From Microvelia longipes (taxonomy: Eukaryota; Arthropoda; Insecta; Hemiptera; Veliidae): 64,000 nt of DNA. Both the position numbers and the translations under genes were made by a program. The first letter of the stretch is position 1. Each line of letters starts with the position of its first letter. The notes beneath the pieces were generated by a model that searched no databases, was not told the DNA's origin, and saw only the letters and a program-made list of their open reading frames with translations. The stretch is taken from positions 40,652,796 to 40,716,795 of the forward strand of contig JACMZG010001913.1 in NCBI GenBank assembly GCA_018340805.1. The letters run 5' to 3'. Below, piece by piece: positions 1 through 11,094 of the stretch.

Positions 1-576
1 TCACATTCAATACAGTGTATTTTTTAGTAGATCAAATTTGATGACGTCATAAAGAGACAAGAAAAAAATATGGTGTCTTTTGGAAAAGGTGAAAGTACTG
101 TAAACTGAAGAATAATGGAAGTTATAAACTAAAATTATGTTCTAATAATGTGATTTTTTATGTTATAATGAAGTTAATTAAAAAAGGAACATTGAAACGT
201 TTGGTAAAAATCTATGTTAAATTTCTGAAAACGCTATTTGTTAGAATGGATTTACCTCACCTACTTGCAGTTAATTGGCTGTGTGAACTGTATTGTATTC
301 CCCTGTTATAGTGTATAGAATTGGATTATTTCTGTGTGGTTTACAGTGTATTGAATACTTTCAGTGGATTTGATGTATGTACTTATTATGTATGTACTTA
401 GTTATTATTTATCATTTTCTTCATCTAATTCTTTTATTAAACATTAATACTATCATTAAAAAGTTATTCTGGGTGAAATCAAAGTGTATTTTATGGTTCT
501 CTTCGCTGTAGCCAATTTCAGATCCTTGAGAGTTGGATGAGGCCTAAGCATTGGTGCCATCGCCGAACATTGCATT
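1..576 (+). mobile_element. Putative 3' part of an LTR (retroelement remnant)
   Basis: This stretch directly precedes a tRNA-Lys-type primer binding site and ends in ...AACATTGCA, as expected for the U5 end of a long terminal repeat. An ATTAAA-type poly(A) signal lies near 430-460. The 5' end of the LTR is not visible and probably lies before the window. No gag or pol reading frame follows, so this is a truncated remnant. The call rests on the binding site; the LTR itself is inferred. Confidence 0.4.
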
Positions 577-594
577 TGGCGCCCAAACAGGGAC
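577..594 (+). other. Primer binding site, tRNA-Lys type
   Basis: TGGCGCCCAAACAGGGAC differs at one base from the tRNA-Lys3 primer binding site used by many reverse-transcribing elements. It follows LTR-like sequence after about two bases. A chance 17/18 match in such A+T-rich DNA is unlikely. Confidence 0.55.
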
Positions 595-1614
595 CTTATA
601 AACCACTGACTTTATAAACAAGATTGAAATTATTTATAAAATTCCATCTTATATTAATTTACAGATCTTAAAGTGGTATGAGAGATGTAATTTGTTTTTG
701 AATGTTTTAAAATTAAAATTTGAGTTGTTCTTCTTATCATTTTATTTCCATCCATCTCACTTCCATAGGTAAGAATTTACTACAGTTAGCAATGATCATA
801 TAAAAATAAACCCAAAAAACTGTGATTTCTTAAATTTAATATCTGTTTATCCCCTGTGTTCAAATTATCGTCTCCGATTCCTTTATTTAAGTGCCTAAAT
901 TAGCTTATTATGAAATTTATGGTAAATGTAACAGTATTTTATGCATTTATTGTATGAGATTTTTTATTATGTGTTGCCTATATAATTGATATTTTATCAT
1001 GTTTAAACATAAAAGATTATATAATATATTATTATATAAATATGATTGATAATATTTTTAAATAAATTATATTAAAACTAACTTAAATAATTTGTGCCTT
1101 GAGTTATGCTTTTTGTTTCTAGACTTTAGAATGAAATTTCTGGAATTATTACTTATTATATATTATACTTTTATTTGAATTAATATAAGTAAAAAGGAAA
1201 TAAATATTTTGTAAATTGTTAATAAATTAATTCAAGTAAATTATTAATTGTAATAAATTGCATTTATGTATTAAATAATGGTATAGTTAGAGTTTAATAA
1301 ATGAACAGGATAGTAACTGTATAAATTGCTTGTTGATTAATTATTAAAAATGGTGATACATTTCTGTAATTAGTTTATATCTTGGAGGTTTAAATGTCTC
1401 GGTATTAATTGTCTTATTGAGGAAATAGATATTCCTGTAGTTTCAAGTTAAGGTTTGTTAGTGTGGTGACACTGTGAATTGCTTTAAAAGTGTAAGGTTT
1501 CAACAGTCTGATGCATAAAAAATTAACAGAAAGAGTAGTTTGTAGGGCATATAAAGCTTGAAGAATCAATTACCATAGGTACTTGATGTTGGATATAAAT
1601 ACCCTTGGACCAGT
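595..1614. other. A+T-rich non-coding stretch
   Basis: No reading frame with codon-like composition, RNA gene or resolvable repeat boundary was seen. It may include decayed internal sequence of the upstream retroelement. Confidence 0.5.
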
Positions 1615-2155
1615 TTCATCACCAGGTAACAGTCGAGCTCTCAACTAATTATGTAATATCAGTGAATAACTTCTAGTCTTAATAAGCACGTTGAGCCCTC
1701 TGAAGATAAGGTAGGAAGGAGGAGAGGGTTTAAATAGGGAAATGTGTACTTAAGTCAGAGCTATGACCCTGAGAAGTTAAGGTGAGCGAGTGAGTTATGT
1801 CAGCACACATTTCTATGTGTAACAGTGTCATGGTTTCCCCATTTTCATTGAGTATTGGTTTGGTTGGTGAGTACTAAAGAAAGTAACCGAAAAAGTTCAA
1901 CTTTTTTGGAGCCAAACCAACACTTGACATCAAATGAAAACACCTGTACACATCATAATAAAAGACACAAAAATTTATAACGTCAGACGTCTCACCAACC
2001 TTGACTCTTATGGGGCCCAACCCTGAATTAGATTCTGCCTTCACTACTGCCTTCATAGTGTACTACTGACTTGAAGTCCTTTAGTTATTTACTGATATAG
2101 CTGTGAAAGTTGAGAGCTCGAGTGTTGCTCTGCAAGAACCTGGCTTATTCCGCTA
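1615..2155. mobile_element. MITE-like element with imperfect terminal inverted repeats
   Basis: The ends align as imperfect inverted repeats of about 55-65 bp (near 1617-1676 and 2085-2155). They share CCAGGT, CGAGCTCTCAACT and ATATCAGT.AATAACT in the same order. The interior (about 410 bp) is less A+T-rich than its surroundings and has no convincing reading frame. No clear target-site duplication was found, so the exact ends and superfamily are open. Confidence 0.5.
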
Positions 2156-3420
2156 AACACCATAATAATGGTCTTTAGCCGAAACTGCTCCAGATATACT
2201 CATATCCAGCAGTAAGTATCAATGTAGCTGATTCTTCAATTGCTTCTTTAACTTATAGTAAATATAAACTCATTAATATAAAAACACTGATAAGAGTTGA
2301 AAAGCTACTTTTTATTGAAATTTTGTCCCAGCTGGTCTGATGGATATTTGTGTTCAAGATGGTAGTTGAGTTCTTGGATAGCTTTTATTTTCTTTTTAGA
2401 AAGATATCCTGTGGATTTATTAATCAAGTTGTTCTTGCAACATAAAAAATAAATCCATGCTTATTCTTACCTGCTTCAACCTTTTGTTAGGTGCACTTGT
2501 ATAGTTATGAAGTGTGAATACCTCAGTGTGTTAAACTCACTGTTTGTATGTTACATGATGACATTCAAGTTTTTAATTAAACTTTGAAATAATCATAGTG
2601 CATATTTGTATTGTATTAATTAATCTTACAAAAGGGTTTTTATATTATGTGTAGATTTGATTTAGTTTTTTATTTAAAATAATCTTTTGTAGAAGAATGT
2701 GTCAACCATAAGGAATCTAGAATTTATAAACTATAATTTTTGCAGGACTTATAAAATGTTGGGCTTGACAGGTTAAGTAAATATTTAAATGCTTAAAGCT
2801 CTAGAGATGTTCCTAATAAAAAAATGAAATTTTAGGAACTTTGTGTTGCTTATGAACGGAGTCTTCTTAAAAATACTTAGTTAATAAGGGAGTGCAGTAT
2901 TCAAGAACATTATTCAAGTTTGATAAAACATAACATGGAACATTACCATAGAAAACAAAGAAGCTTAATAACATAGGAAAGTTTATTGCTATGTTACACA
3001 CACTAATAGATCTTACTCATTCCCAGGTAATGCTTTTCAATACCCCCCTAAAACTTAATACTATATCAAAACTTATTTTCTACTTTCATTATATTCTATT
3101 TTATTATCTTAGTATTGTGTTATTGTGATGAAATATAACAAGTGTGACTTAAAAAATAAAAAAAAGCTTTAAAATAATTCTTTTTTATTCCAAACATTTG
3201 TATTATTGTTGCTAAATTAATTCTATACGCTTGGGAACAAATTAATTCTAGGATTTTATTGCTTAAATTGTTTATGTATATTTTTTATTTAAATTTATAT
3301 TGTACATATTATTTTATTCATATTTATCAATGGTTTATTGTTTTTTTTTAAATTTTTCATTCCAGTCTAACACCTCTGTGAATGGGGCACAAAGGACCAA
3401 CGTAAGATAAGTGCCTCGGA
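2156..3420. other. A+T-rich non-coding stretch
   Basis: No gene, RNA gene or repeat could be resolved here. Confidence 0.5.
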
Positions 3421-3508
3421 AATTATTATTATTAATAATAAATTATTATAATTATTTTTATTATTATTTATTATTATTAATAATAATTATTAATAAATTA
3501 TTATTATT
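3421..3508. repeat. ATT/AAT-rich simple repeat
   Basis: Imperfect runs of (ATT)n and (AAT)n with alternating orientation form a low-complexity, partly self-complementary block. Confidence 0.8.
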
Positions 3509-5696
3509 CCACCTGAAGAAAGAAATCCCTCTGTGTTATTTTTTTTTAATTAATTGTTGGTCCTTTTTTAGGTAGGATATCTCCTTTTTTGTGAATTGGC
3601 TTAATTAGTGAAAACCTTTTAATTAATTATGAAATTTAAAGTTCTGTGGTTAACAATTTTAAATAATTTAATGTAATATGGAAAACCTACACCATATATT
3701 CGTAAGTTATTATTCAAAGGCAGGATACCATTAGGTCTTCTTTTGAGAATGAAATATTATTTTATGCCTTTATTTTTATTATTAAAAGCTGTATTAAATT
3801 TTTAACATTTTTTTTTTTATTGGCATGTATACAAAATGGATCTTGAGCGACCTGGAGTTATATTGAATTGTGATGAATTTATAGCTATAAAATGTTTATG
3901 AACATAAGTGACAACAGCCATATGAGAATTATACTACTGTAGTATACGGGTCGCCCAAGAAGACACAGTGTGGAAAAGTGACATGAAATAATTTTAATAG
4001 ATTAAAATTATTTTTAGTTTTAATTTCTCTAAAAAAATCTCTATTTTCCTTACGAAGACTTAGTATTTTGTACACTGCTATACAAAAGAAATATAAGAAA
4101 TGTGCGTTGCTGTGCTAATTTTTTAGCAATCAGCACAAAAAATCCATTTTTATTTACTTATAATTCAAAATCTGCACTCTTTTTCTGGTTAACAAAGCTT
4201 TTTTTGTTTTTTGTACTCCTATTTACGATTTTTTTATTATTTTTTGTAAAGTTTTTATTTTAATCATTCATATTTGAATTATTACCTTAACTGTTACCGT
4301 TTATAAATATTGGACTGCTCAGTCTTAGTATTTTCTTAAATTTATTACCTTTAATACTTTTTTAAGTGGATTTCTTGCGTCAAGAAAAATCCTAACTATC
4401 TTGTATTATATCATATTTCGTATCGATTCATTTAAACTTACTGACTTCTCAGACTGAACTCAAACCAGAGAGTAGAATACTGTTCTAAAAGTAAACAAGA
4501 TATATTTGTTCTTCTCTAGAATTTTAAAGAAATCGAAAATACTTTTAAACTAAAACCAGTTGTTTGCAGTCCTAACGTTAATTTTTGTGATTGCCTAAGA
4601 TTAATTATTTCCATACTCTTATCAACCAATCAAAAAATGCCAGTTCCAGATTAAATATAACTATAAATTTGCTTTATGATATGCAAAGAGATTTATACTT
4701 AGAGGGAGGATGCAACAGGTCCCTGGGTAATTTGGTACCATAATTGTACTTTGGTGATGTCATTTTTCGATTTTTAACAATTTCACGTAAATATTACATT
4801 ATTTTTTGACTAATTTGTCTTAAATGAAGTAAAATGAGTTGTAATTATTATCTACCGCATATATTCTTTAATTATTTGTTTTTTATAAAGTTATTCAATG
4901 TAATTTAGTCATTATCTCTAAAAAATACCTGCTGTTTATGTGCTTTGATAGGGGTTTTAGAGGGTGGAAAGTCTCTTGTCTCCCTGTAGGGAGGCTCTAG
5001 TAGGAGTAAGCACAGTTATGGCACCTAATGGAAACTGCCACAGATTCAGACCCCTTATTTGTTATTTTACGTAACTCCTCCCTCTATGTATACATTTCTT
5101 TGATGATATAGAAGTATAAAAATTTAGAGATTAATTTAATAATTTATCTCTAAAATCATATAACCCAAAGAACAACATATTTACCTTACTTTGTTACATT
5201 ATTTTTATTTATTCTTGTTACTTTTTTTACCATTTATTTGATTGTTTTTAATTTTGCAATGTTAACTGTGTTAATAACTCTATGCACTTTATACTTAATA
5301 TAAGTACTTAACTTGTAGTTTTTAACATTATATTTTCTATGTGCCGTTAATAAATGTGCCTTTATGTACTTGTCTTGCTTATTTATTACATTTATGCCCG
5401 GTTTCTCTACGTTTCTATGGTTCTTCTTTACTTTTGTAATGATGCATTAGTAAATGAGAGATTAAACTAATGATAGATTAAATTTTTATCACCGGTTTCT
5501 CAAAACAATATTTAATCTTCAACTAAACCATTTTAATTTCTCATTAGGTCCAATTTTAATGTTCCATTAGTTCTACTTATTAGGGTTTTAGCATGCTTAT
5601 ACCAATCTCAAATGTATTCTATGACTTAATGCATAAATCTTAATTCTAAAGGAGAGGATAGAAGTCATAAATGACTTTAGAGAAAAGTTTAAGTTT
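3509..5696. other. A+T-rich non-coding stretch
   Basis: No gene was found. A slightly G+C-richer patch at about 4700-5060 contains GTCTCCCTGTAGGGAGGC, a short hairpin. Its origin could not be assigned. Confidence 0.5.
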
Positions 5697-6658
5697 GGCT
5701 GGTAATTAGTCATAAATGACTGCACTTTACCTGCCTAGGCAGGAAAGTAGTATTTCCCAGCCGCCCCTGCCTATGCTGGTAAAGAAAGTTAATAGATAAA
5801 TTTTGTAAACATTATTAGTTAATAATAAAAAGCTTATTGAATTTATTTAATAATTTATATAATGAATAATTACATTATTTAACTAATTAAAATTAAAATA
5901 AATCAATTTGTAATGTAGATCTTTAATTAGAAATAAATTTTATCGATTATATTTAAAGGCAACACTTTTTGTCTTGGGTTTATTATCTCATCTTTTTTTG
6001 TTAAGTCATTTACTACTTTTATCATTCGAACTCGTATTTAATACAGTTTAAAAGTTAGTTTATTCTATAGCGATCTTATAGCGTTTTGTGATGAATATCG
6101 TCGAAGATATAGACGAACTTTTCGAACATACCCCGCCGGATGTTTTGGAAATAGCTACAAATGCCAAAGAGAGCCTTCTACCCGGCAAATCAGGAAGTAG
6201 GTATCTCAAAGCATATGAAGTGTTCAAAGAATGGTGCTCAGAGAAAAAAAGTAAAGAATGTAAGTAAAAACATTGTGTTAGCGTTTTTAAAAGAACTGTC
6301 AATCACAAAACCGAGCGCTACTCTGTGGTCAACTTTCTCGATGATAAGATCTTTATTATCAGTCAGAGAAAATGTAAATATAAAACATCATACAAACGTA
6401 ATAAGTTTTTCAAGAATGCTAGTTCTGATTTATTACTGTTCGCAGATAAAATATTGTGTGGAAAGAGGCAGGAAAGGAAACATTACAGACTTGTATATTT
6501 GCCTTCCTCGGCTTTGCCTCGTCTGTCAAATTATATATTACCTGCCTCGGCTTCGCCTCTGCAGGTAATTTAGATAGCACACCCTCGCCTTCAGCTCGGG
6601 GGCTAACTTCGATACTAGTCAGTAATATTCCATTTTCCTGCCTAGTTACACAAATAAC
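5697..6658 (+). mobile_element. Repeat family D, copy 1 (carries recombinase fragment)
   Basis: This ~960-bp unit is repeated almost collinearly at 50438-51778. Both begin GGCTGGTAATTAG and end with ATTTTCCTGCCTAGTTACAC. The sequence CTAGGCAGGAAA near the left end is inverted at the right end (TTTCCTGCCTAG), giving a short terminal-repeat-like pair. The order is: left end, A+T-rich leader, remnant of a tyrosine recombinase N-terminus, then a block of repeated TGCCTCGGCTT-CGCCTC motifs. The two copies share the same truncated coding segment, so it was probably amplified in this already deleted form. Confidence 0.65.
6091..6440 (+). pseudogene. Crypton-like tyrosine recombinase, N-terminal fragment
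   Basis: From ATG at 6091 the frame reads MNIVEDIDELFEHTPP, then LLPGKSGSRYLKAYEVFKEW. After a frameshift near 6250 it continues with NIVLAFLKELS and ATLWSTFSMIRSLL. This order (LLP.KS..RY..AY..F..W, then V..S.N..LA...ELS, then LWS.FSM..S.L) is characteristic of the helical core-binding domain of Crypton and related eukaryotic tyrosine recombinases. The catalytic domain with its Arg...His-x-x-Arg...Tyr residues is absent. The piece ends where the G+C-rich repeat block begins. It cannot encode an active enzyme. Family assignment is from remembered motifs. Confidence 0.65.
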
Positions 6659-6932
6659 TATTATTATTTAAAAACATTATGTTTAAATGTTAGTTTTAAA
6701 CATTTATGTTTAAATAAAGGATTATAGGGTTATATTGAAGTTTATAAAGGATTAAATGAACAAAGGGTTATATATTCTTGTTTATTGATTCTGCTCATTC
6801 ATTAAAGTACCTTCCCCTCCTTAACCCCAATCTTATAAGCTCATTTTTCCTTTGAAAATTTGCTGAAATACATAGCCTACCTCATTTTGGAATGGTTTAA
6901 GTTAAAATTAAAAACATATATTTCATTTCTAC

Positions 6933-7233
6933 CATAGAGATATATTACTAGAGGGGCCCTATTGGTTGAATTTTGAAACATCGAAAAAATAACCTGACAT
7001 CCTTCGACTATTTATATAAACAAATGAACAGAACAAAATTACAGTAAATTATATAGCATAACGTTTAAAATACAAATCAAAACACAAAAAATGTGCAAGA
7101 AGCCGAAAAGAATTAATTTATTATAACCTTAACTCACTTTTGGAAGTGAGGTTACACAAAGCCCCTTCAATGATGTTTCAGACCTCTTAATGTATTGAGA
7201 TAGGCTATGCCCCCTCTAGTATATATTTCTATG
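6933..7233 (+). mobile_element. hAT-like MITE family C, copy 1
   Basis: This 301-bp element begins CATAGAGATATATTACTAGAG and ends with the near-inverse CCCCCTCTAGTATATATTTC plus TATG. It is flanked by a perfect 8-bp direct repeat ATTTCTAC (6925-6932 and 7234-7241). An 8-bp duplication with short inverted ends is typical of the hAT superfamily. There is no coding capacity. Other dated copies are at 33639, 34708, 48579 and 50481. Confidence 0.85.
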
Positions 7234-7637
7234 ATTTCTACAAAAAAATGTATTTAGAATTTGGATTTAAGTTTTGATAACTACTGATTTAATGGCCTGA
7301 ATTCCTCACATTAAATTCTACAATACTTAAGTCACAATTAGTTCGTAATAATTCTACGAGAAACCCAATAGTTAATGGACCATTAATTTTAAAGAACGAA
7401 CAGTCAAGATATCCGTCTGTTATACAAAAAACCTGTAAAAAAAAATTAAAAAAAACATTATTTACCGTTAACATTGTCATAAATCAATTACAATATGAAA
7501 CACAAAAAATTGAATTCTTTATGATTATAAAAATAGTTTTATTTTTTTAATGATAATTTCAAAATTTGGTAATTTCCTTAAATAGATATTGTGTTGCAAT
7601 AAGTATTGGTATAGTTTTATTGTTCCATGCAATATAT

Positions 7638-7729
7638 TAGAGAAGGTGTAGAGGGTTCCCCTTCTACCTTGGCTATGGGCTCAAATGACTTTTTAGGGTG
7701 CTGCGGTAGCCAAAAGGTTAAGAACTACT
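7638..7729 (+). mobile_element. hAT element terminal fragment
   Basis: The sequence ends GGCTACCG reversed as CGGTAGCCAAAAGGTTAAGA followed by ACTACTG. This is the inverse of a common hAT-type terminus of the form CAGTAGTTCTTAACC...GGCT. No opposite end is visible, so it is a fragment. Confidence 0.45.
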
Positions 7730-7799
7730 GCTTTAGACATTAAATCATCATATGTCAACTACTCATGTTTTGCACAACTCGGTAGTATCAAATGATACA

Positions 7800-7817
7800 T
7801 AGAGTGCCTGTATATCA
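7800..7817 (+). mobile_element. Half of a TAGAGTGCC-type terminal repeat
   Basis: TAGAGTGCCTGTATATC matches one arm of the two small palindromic elements at 8505 and 8649. The inverse arm is missing. Confidence 0.4.
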
Positions 7818-7879
7818 CTAATATAGAGTCCATTATTGCTTTGATTACTCACTAAAGGCTTAAAAGTAATACTGGCAAT

Positions 7880-7911
7880 TAAATTATATATATGTATATA
7901 TATATATATAC

Positions 7912-7957
<46 letters not shown>

Positions 7958-7994
7958 AGTGTGTTTTTATAATCCTTGTCCTGATTCGTTCGTA

Positions 7995-8039
<45 letters not shown>

Positions 8040-8075
8040 ATAATATATATATATATGTACGTACATACACACACA
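7880..8075. repeat. (TA)n-rich microsatellite cluster
   Basis: Several long (TA)n runs are broken by short spacers, with a final (CA)n segment ACACACACACA. Such tracts are hypervariable and can form cruciforms. Confidence 0.9.
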
Positions 8076-8217
8076 CACATATATAAATAGAAATAAAAAT
8101 TCAACCTTAGTAAAATAAACTAAACTCACATTCCACAGCACAGGACACCCATCCTAAAGTGGGAATTAATTCCATCATAATATATTTAAACATTTTGTTC
8201 TTTTTTTTTAAATAAAG

Positions 8218-8218
8218 G

Positions 8219-8275
<57 letters not shown>

Positions 8276-8305
8276 TATTATATTATATATTATATATATA
8301 TATAT
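8218..8305. repeat. (TA)n microsatellite
   Basis: Runs of (TA)n with a few phase breaks. Confidence 0.9.
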
Positions 8306-8504
8306 TCAAAATATAAAGCCATTAAATAAAAAGTAATGAGCACAGCGATGTAGGAAAAAAATTACCAGGACTAAAATGTTTGCTTTTTGAGTACAACTTA
8401 TTTAAAACCTTTTTTTGGAATTTTTTAGTCAAATAGTTGTAATAATTAAAATTGTTGCTGAGTCAGCTTATTGTTCAGCTCCGGATTAAATCACTAGACT
8501 TGTG

Positions 8505-8540
8505 TAGAGTGCCTATATAACATGTTATATAGGCACTCTA
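8505..8540. mobile_element. 36-bp palindromic mini-element with 8-bp TSD
   Basis: TAGAGTGCCTATATAAC and its exact inverse make a perfect palindrome of 36 bp. It is flanked by the direct repeat GACTTGTG at 8497-8504 and 8541-8548. The related sequence near 29720 has a single GACTTGTG and no palindrome, so it shows the empty site. The 8-bp duplication suggests mobilisation by a hAT transposase. Confidence 0.8.
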
Positions 8541-8648
8541 GACTTGTGGTTTTCTTTCTCTACTCTATGGTCCTGTAAATCTTGTGACATAGGTCATCAC
8601 CCTTGTTTTCTCGGATTACAGGGTGTCTATTTGACCACTCATGTAAAG

Positions 8649-8691
8649 TATAGTGCCTGTAAGTAATATGCCTGATTATACAGGCACTCTA
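8649..8691. mobile_element. 43-bp mini-element with 8-bp TSD
   Basis: The ends TATAGTGCCTGTAA and the inverse of TAGAGTGCCTGTATAATC are inverted repeats like those of the 8505 element. It is flanked by ATGTAAAG at 8641-8648 and 8692-8699, a perfect 8-bp duplication. It is thus a second insertion of the same minute family 109 bases away. Confidence 0.8.
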
Positions 8692-8931
8692 ATGTAAAGA
8701 ACATTGAGCTTATACTCGAAGCCGCTAGGAATCTCATTTCATTTTACCGTCCAATTTTCCTTTTAAAGCAAAACACTTACTTGTCCTACGTATTCAGTTA
8801 GCGAACATAAATTGAAAATGATAACAATGTCCTTTGTTTACATTTTTATCAATTAATTTCAAAAATTATAATATTTATTTATTTTATTTTACTTTTACGT
8901 AGCATTTGATTTTATTTAATAATTATAATCA

Positions 8932-9268
8932 ATGGGTGAATCTAAGCCCGGAGATGGGTTGAAATCGTTAAAAACATCGCAGGCTTTTAAAATACTTAAT
9001 TTTGAACTCTACACGACTCCGGTTGGTATAGTTTTATTAATAATAATCAGCTTTAAGTTTAGTTTTGTTCGTATAAATCACTTATATTTGATCGTTTTAT
9101 TTGTTTTAGAACAAAGTCGTCATGGGCATAGGACTAGCTGCGATCATAGGGTGTTCGGCCTACATCGCTTATATGAGAAAGAAATACGAGGATATGGGTT
9201 ATTACCCCGCCGTAACTAGTCAAGGGAACGAAGTTTATGTCAAGAAAACTTCTAAATGGAATGACTAA
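8932..9268 (+). CDS. SMIM8: SMIM8-like small integral membrane protein
   Basis: Two exons (8932-9021 and 9110-9268) are joined by an 88-bp GT-AG intron in phase 0 and give 82 residues. The N-terminal half has the SMIM8 pattern KTSQAFKILNFELYTTPNK, matching the family's TTLFRAVNPELF...PNKPV region. One membrane segment follows (MGIGLAAIIGCSAYIAYM, about residues 35-52). The C-terminal tail ends VKKTSKWND, like the vertebrate RRKTSKWD. The family is a conserved single-pass membrane protein of unknown function, about 97 residues in vertebrates. Reading through the intron in frame instead would replace the membrane segment, which supports splicing. UROD begins 177 bases downstream on the same strand. 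Identification is from the remembered family sequence. Confidence 0.88.
9022..9109 (+). other. Intron of the SMIM8-like gene
   Basis: It begins GTTGGT and ends TTGTTTTAG after a T-rich tract. Removing it joins ...LYTTP to NKVVMGIG and restores family alignment. Confidence 0.85.
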
Positions 9269-9445
9269 TTCAAAGAGTCGTACGTTTTTTGTCATAATTG
9301 TATCGCGTAATTTTCATTTTCGGATGTGATAATTATTTGAATAACCATAACCTTAATATGTGTAACCTTCCGCCAATTAACACCGTCTCATTCCGAATTG
9401 TTGTTTGAAAGTCGTGTTTTTTATTGGATTTAATATTTTTGTGAA
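9269..9445 (+). promoter_or_regulatory. SMIM8-UROD intergenic gap / UROD 5' leader
   Basis: The 177-bp gap has no AATAAA or ATTAAA. It must hold the UROD promoter and 5' leader, unless the two genes share a transcript. No TATA box of clear form was seen. Confidence 0.4.
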
Positions 9446-10501
9446 ATGAATTTTCCGGTTTTGAAAAATGATAGAATTATTCGTGCGGCTAGAGGAGTCG
9501 AAGTGGATAAAATACCTGTTTGGATTATGAGGCAAGCTGGGAGATATCTACCTGAGTTCAGGGAATTGAGATCTAAACATGATTTCTTTGAAATATGTCG
9601 CACACCGAGTTTAGCTTGTGAAATAACTCTCCAACCTATCAGAAGGTACCCAGATTTAGATGCATCTATTATATTTAGTGATATATTAGTCATACCCCAA
9701 GCACTTGGAATGACAGTGGAAATGAAGCCTGGAGTAGGACCTGTTCTCCCTGAGCCACTTGTTGAGCCTTCAGATATGAAGAAACTTAAATATGTCAACG
9801 TCAAAGAAGATCTGAAATACGTCTTTGAAGCTATTACGTTAACACGTCATAAGTTGGAAGGCAAAGTACCTTTAATAGGTTTTTCAGGTGCGCCTTGGAC
9901 TTTGATGGGTTATATGATAGAAGGAGGAGGTTCAAAAACTATGTCTAAAGCTAAAGCATGGCTTTATAAATACCCCGAGGAAAGTCGTAAACTATTACAA
10001 ATTTTAACCGATGTTGTTATAGAGTATTTAACAGAACAAGTTTTAGCTGGTGCTCAGATGTTGCAAGTATTTGAATCCAATGCTGAATACTTAGGACCAG
10101 CACTTTTTAAAGAATTTGCTCTTCCTTGTTTATCTCACATCGCTAAATGTGTTAAAGAAGAACTTACCGAAGCAAATGTAGAAACTGTGCCCATTACAAT
10201 ATTTGCTAAGGGTGCTCATTACGCTCTTGAAGAACTTTCAAAATGTAATTACGATGTCATTGGGTTAGACTGGACTATTGATCCTGTGGAAGCTAGGAGA
10301 CGAGTCGGACCTACTATTACACTACAAGGAAATCTAGATCCTTGTGCTCTCTATGCACCTCCCGCTGAAATTATCAAAATGACTGAGAATATGGTATCTA
10401 AATTTGGAAAACATCGCTACATTGCCAACTTAGGACATGGAATTTATCCTGACATGGATCCTGAGCATACCAAAACATTTTTAGAAGCTGTTCATAGTTG
10501 A
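9446..10501 (+). CDS. UROD: Uroporphyrinogen decarboxylase
   Basis: This 351-residue intact frame matches the full UROD family (human 367). The enzyme removes four carboxyl groups from uroporphyrinogen III to give coproporphyrinogen III, the fifth step of haem synthesis, in the cytosol. Both family signatures are present: [14 protein letters not shown] at 27-40 and [19 protein letters not shown] at 145-163. The active-site residues are kept: Arg29, Arg33, Asp79 (FSDIL), Tyr156, Ser211 and His331 (NLGHGI), equivalent to human Arg37, Arg41, Asp86, Tyr164, Ser219 and His339. The start is the first ATG after an in-frame TAA at 9431. The coding region has no intron, unlike vertebrate UROD. A retrocopy is possible, but the intact frame, its own AATAAA and the adjacent SMIM8 gene favour a working locus. 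Confidence 0.97.
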   Translation: MNFPVLKNDRIIRAARGVEVDKIPVWIMRQAGRYLPEFRELRSKHDFFEICRTPSLACEITLQPIRRYPDLDASIIFSDILVIPQALGMTVEMKPGVGPVLPEPLVEPSDMKKLKYVNVKEDLKYVFEAITLTRHKLEGKVPLIGFSGAPWTLMGYMIEGGGSKTMSKAKAWLYKYPEESRKLLQILTDVVIEYLTEQVLAGAQMLQVFESNAEYLGPALFKEFALPCLSHIAKCVKEELTEANVETVPITIFAKGAHYALEELSKCNYDVIGLDWTIDPVEARRRVGPTITLQGNLDPCALYAPPAEIIKMTENMVSKFGKHRYIANLGHGIYPDMDPEHTKTFLEAVHS

Positions 10502-10524
10502 TTTTCAATTTATTAAATAATTTT

Positions 10525-10530
10525 AATAAA
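10525..10530 (+). terminator. UROD polyadenylation signal
   Basis: AATAAA lies 24 bases after the UROD stop codon, the first such signal downstream. A MITE begins about four bases after it, so the cleavage site should lie inside the MITE. Confidence 0.75.
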
Positions 10531-10534
10531 CTGT

Positions 10535-10647
10535 GTAGCACACAGTTAAAATCAGTTGACATCGTGGAAATATAGTGTTGAGAAACCAACTCGAGGCTCT
10601 CACCTTTTTTTCTCTTGCTGTCAACTGATTATAACTGTGTGTTATAC
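10535..10647 (+). mobile_element. Tc1/mariner-like MITE family A, copy 1 (short form)
   Basis: The inverted ends share CACACAGTTAAAATCAGTTG and its inverse. This copy is only ~113 bp and lacks the middle present in the ~165-bp copies. It abuts the UROD poly(A) signal. Confidence 0.75.
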
Positions 10648-11094
10648 TAAAAGAAAGAGTTGTAAGGCTCGTGTATCTTTCATAAAGGTATGGGATCCTT
10701 AGCAAAATGTATGACATTTTAGTTGTTATTAATTTTATTTTGAGTCAAACTATCAACATGTAATGTGTATGATTACCTATTATTACCTAAAGTGTTTATC
10801 TGATATGCCATGCATTCCTATTTCTTATTAAGCTTGTTAATGTATCAGCTACTGTGTAGATAAGTGGATATAATGATAAAGTGACAAAACACCATCACAA
10901 TTTTTGGCAGGCGATCTAATGATCAAAACCATGATCTTAAAGACGTTGTTTACTGAGTGGATAGAGATCAAGACAACATATTACAGATCTGAAATCCCTT
11001 TTGCGTACTTTTTAATACTAGTTTTTTTTAAAACTGTATTTTCTACTTTTTTATAATAATGTTTCTTAAAGAATATTTTATTGTTTTATTTATA
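10648..11094. other. Non-coding spacer between two MITEs
   Basis: A+T-rich; no gene or other repeat was resolved. Confidence 0.5.

Noticed and set aside
6325..6671. Overlapping + strand frames in repeat D with Pro/Leu-rich ends
   Set aside because: They run from the recombinase remnant into the CCTCGG repeat block in the wrong frames.
9446..10501. UROD as a processed retrocopy
   Set aside because: It is intronless, but the frame and catalytic residues are intact, there is no poly(A) tract or target duplication, and it has its own signal. A retrocopy cannot be strictly excluded without the parent gene.
10398..10717. - strand frames overlapping the UROD 3' end
   Set aside because: They are shadows of UROD and of the MITE.
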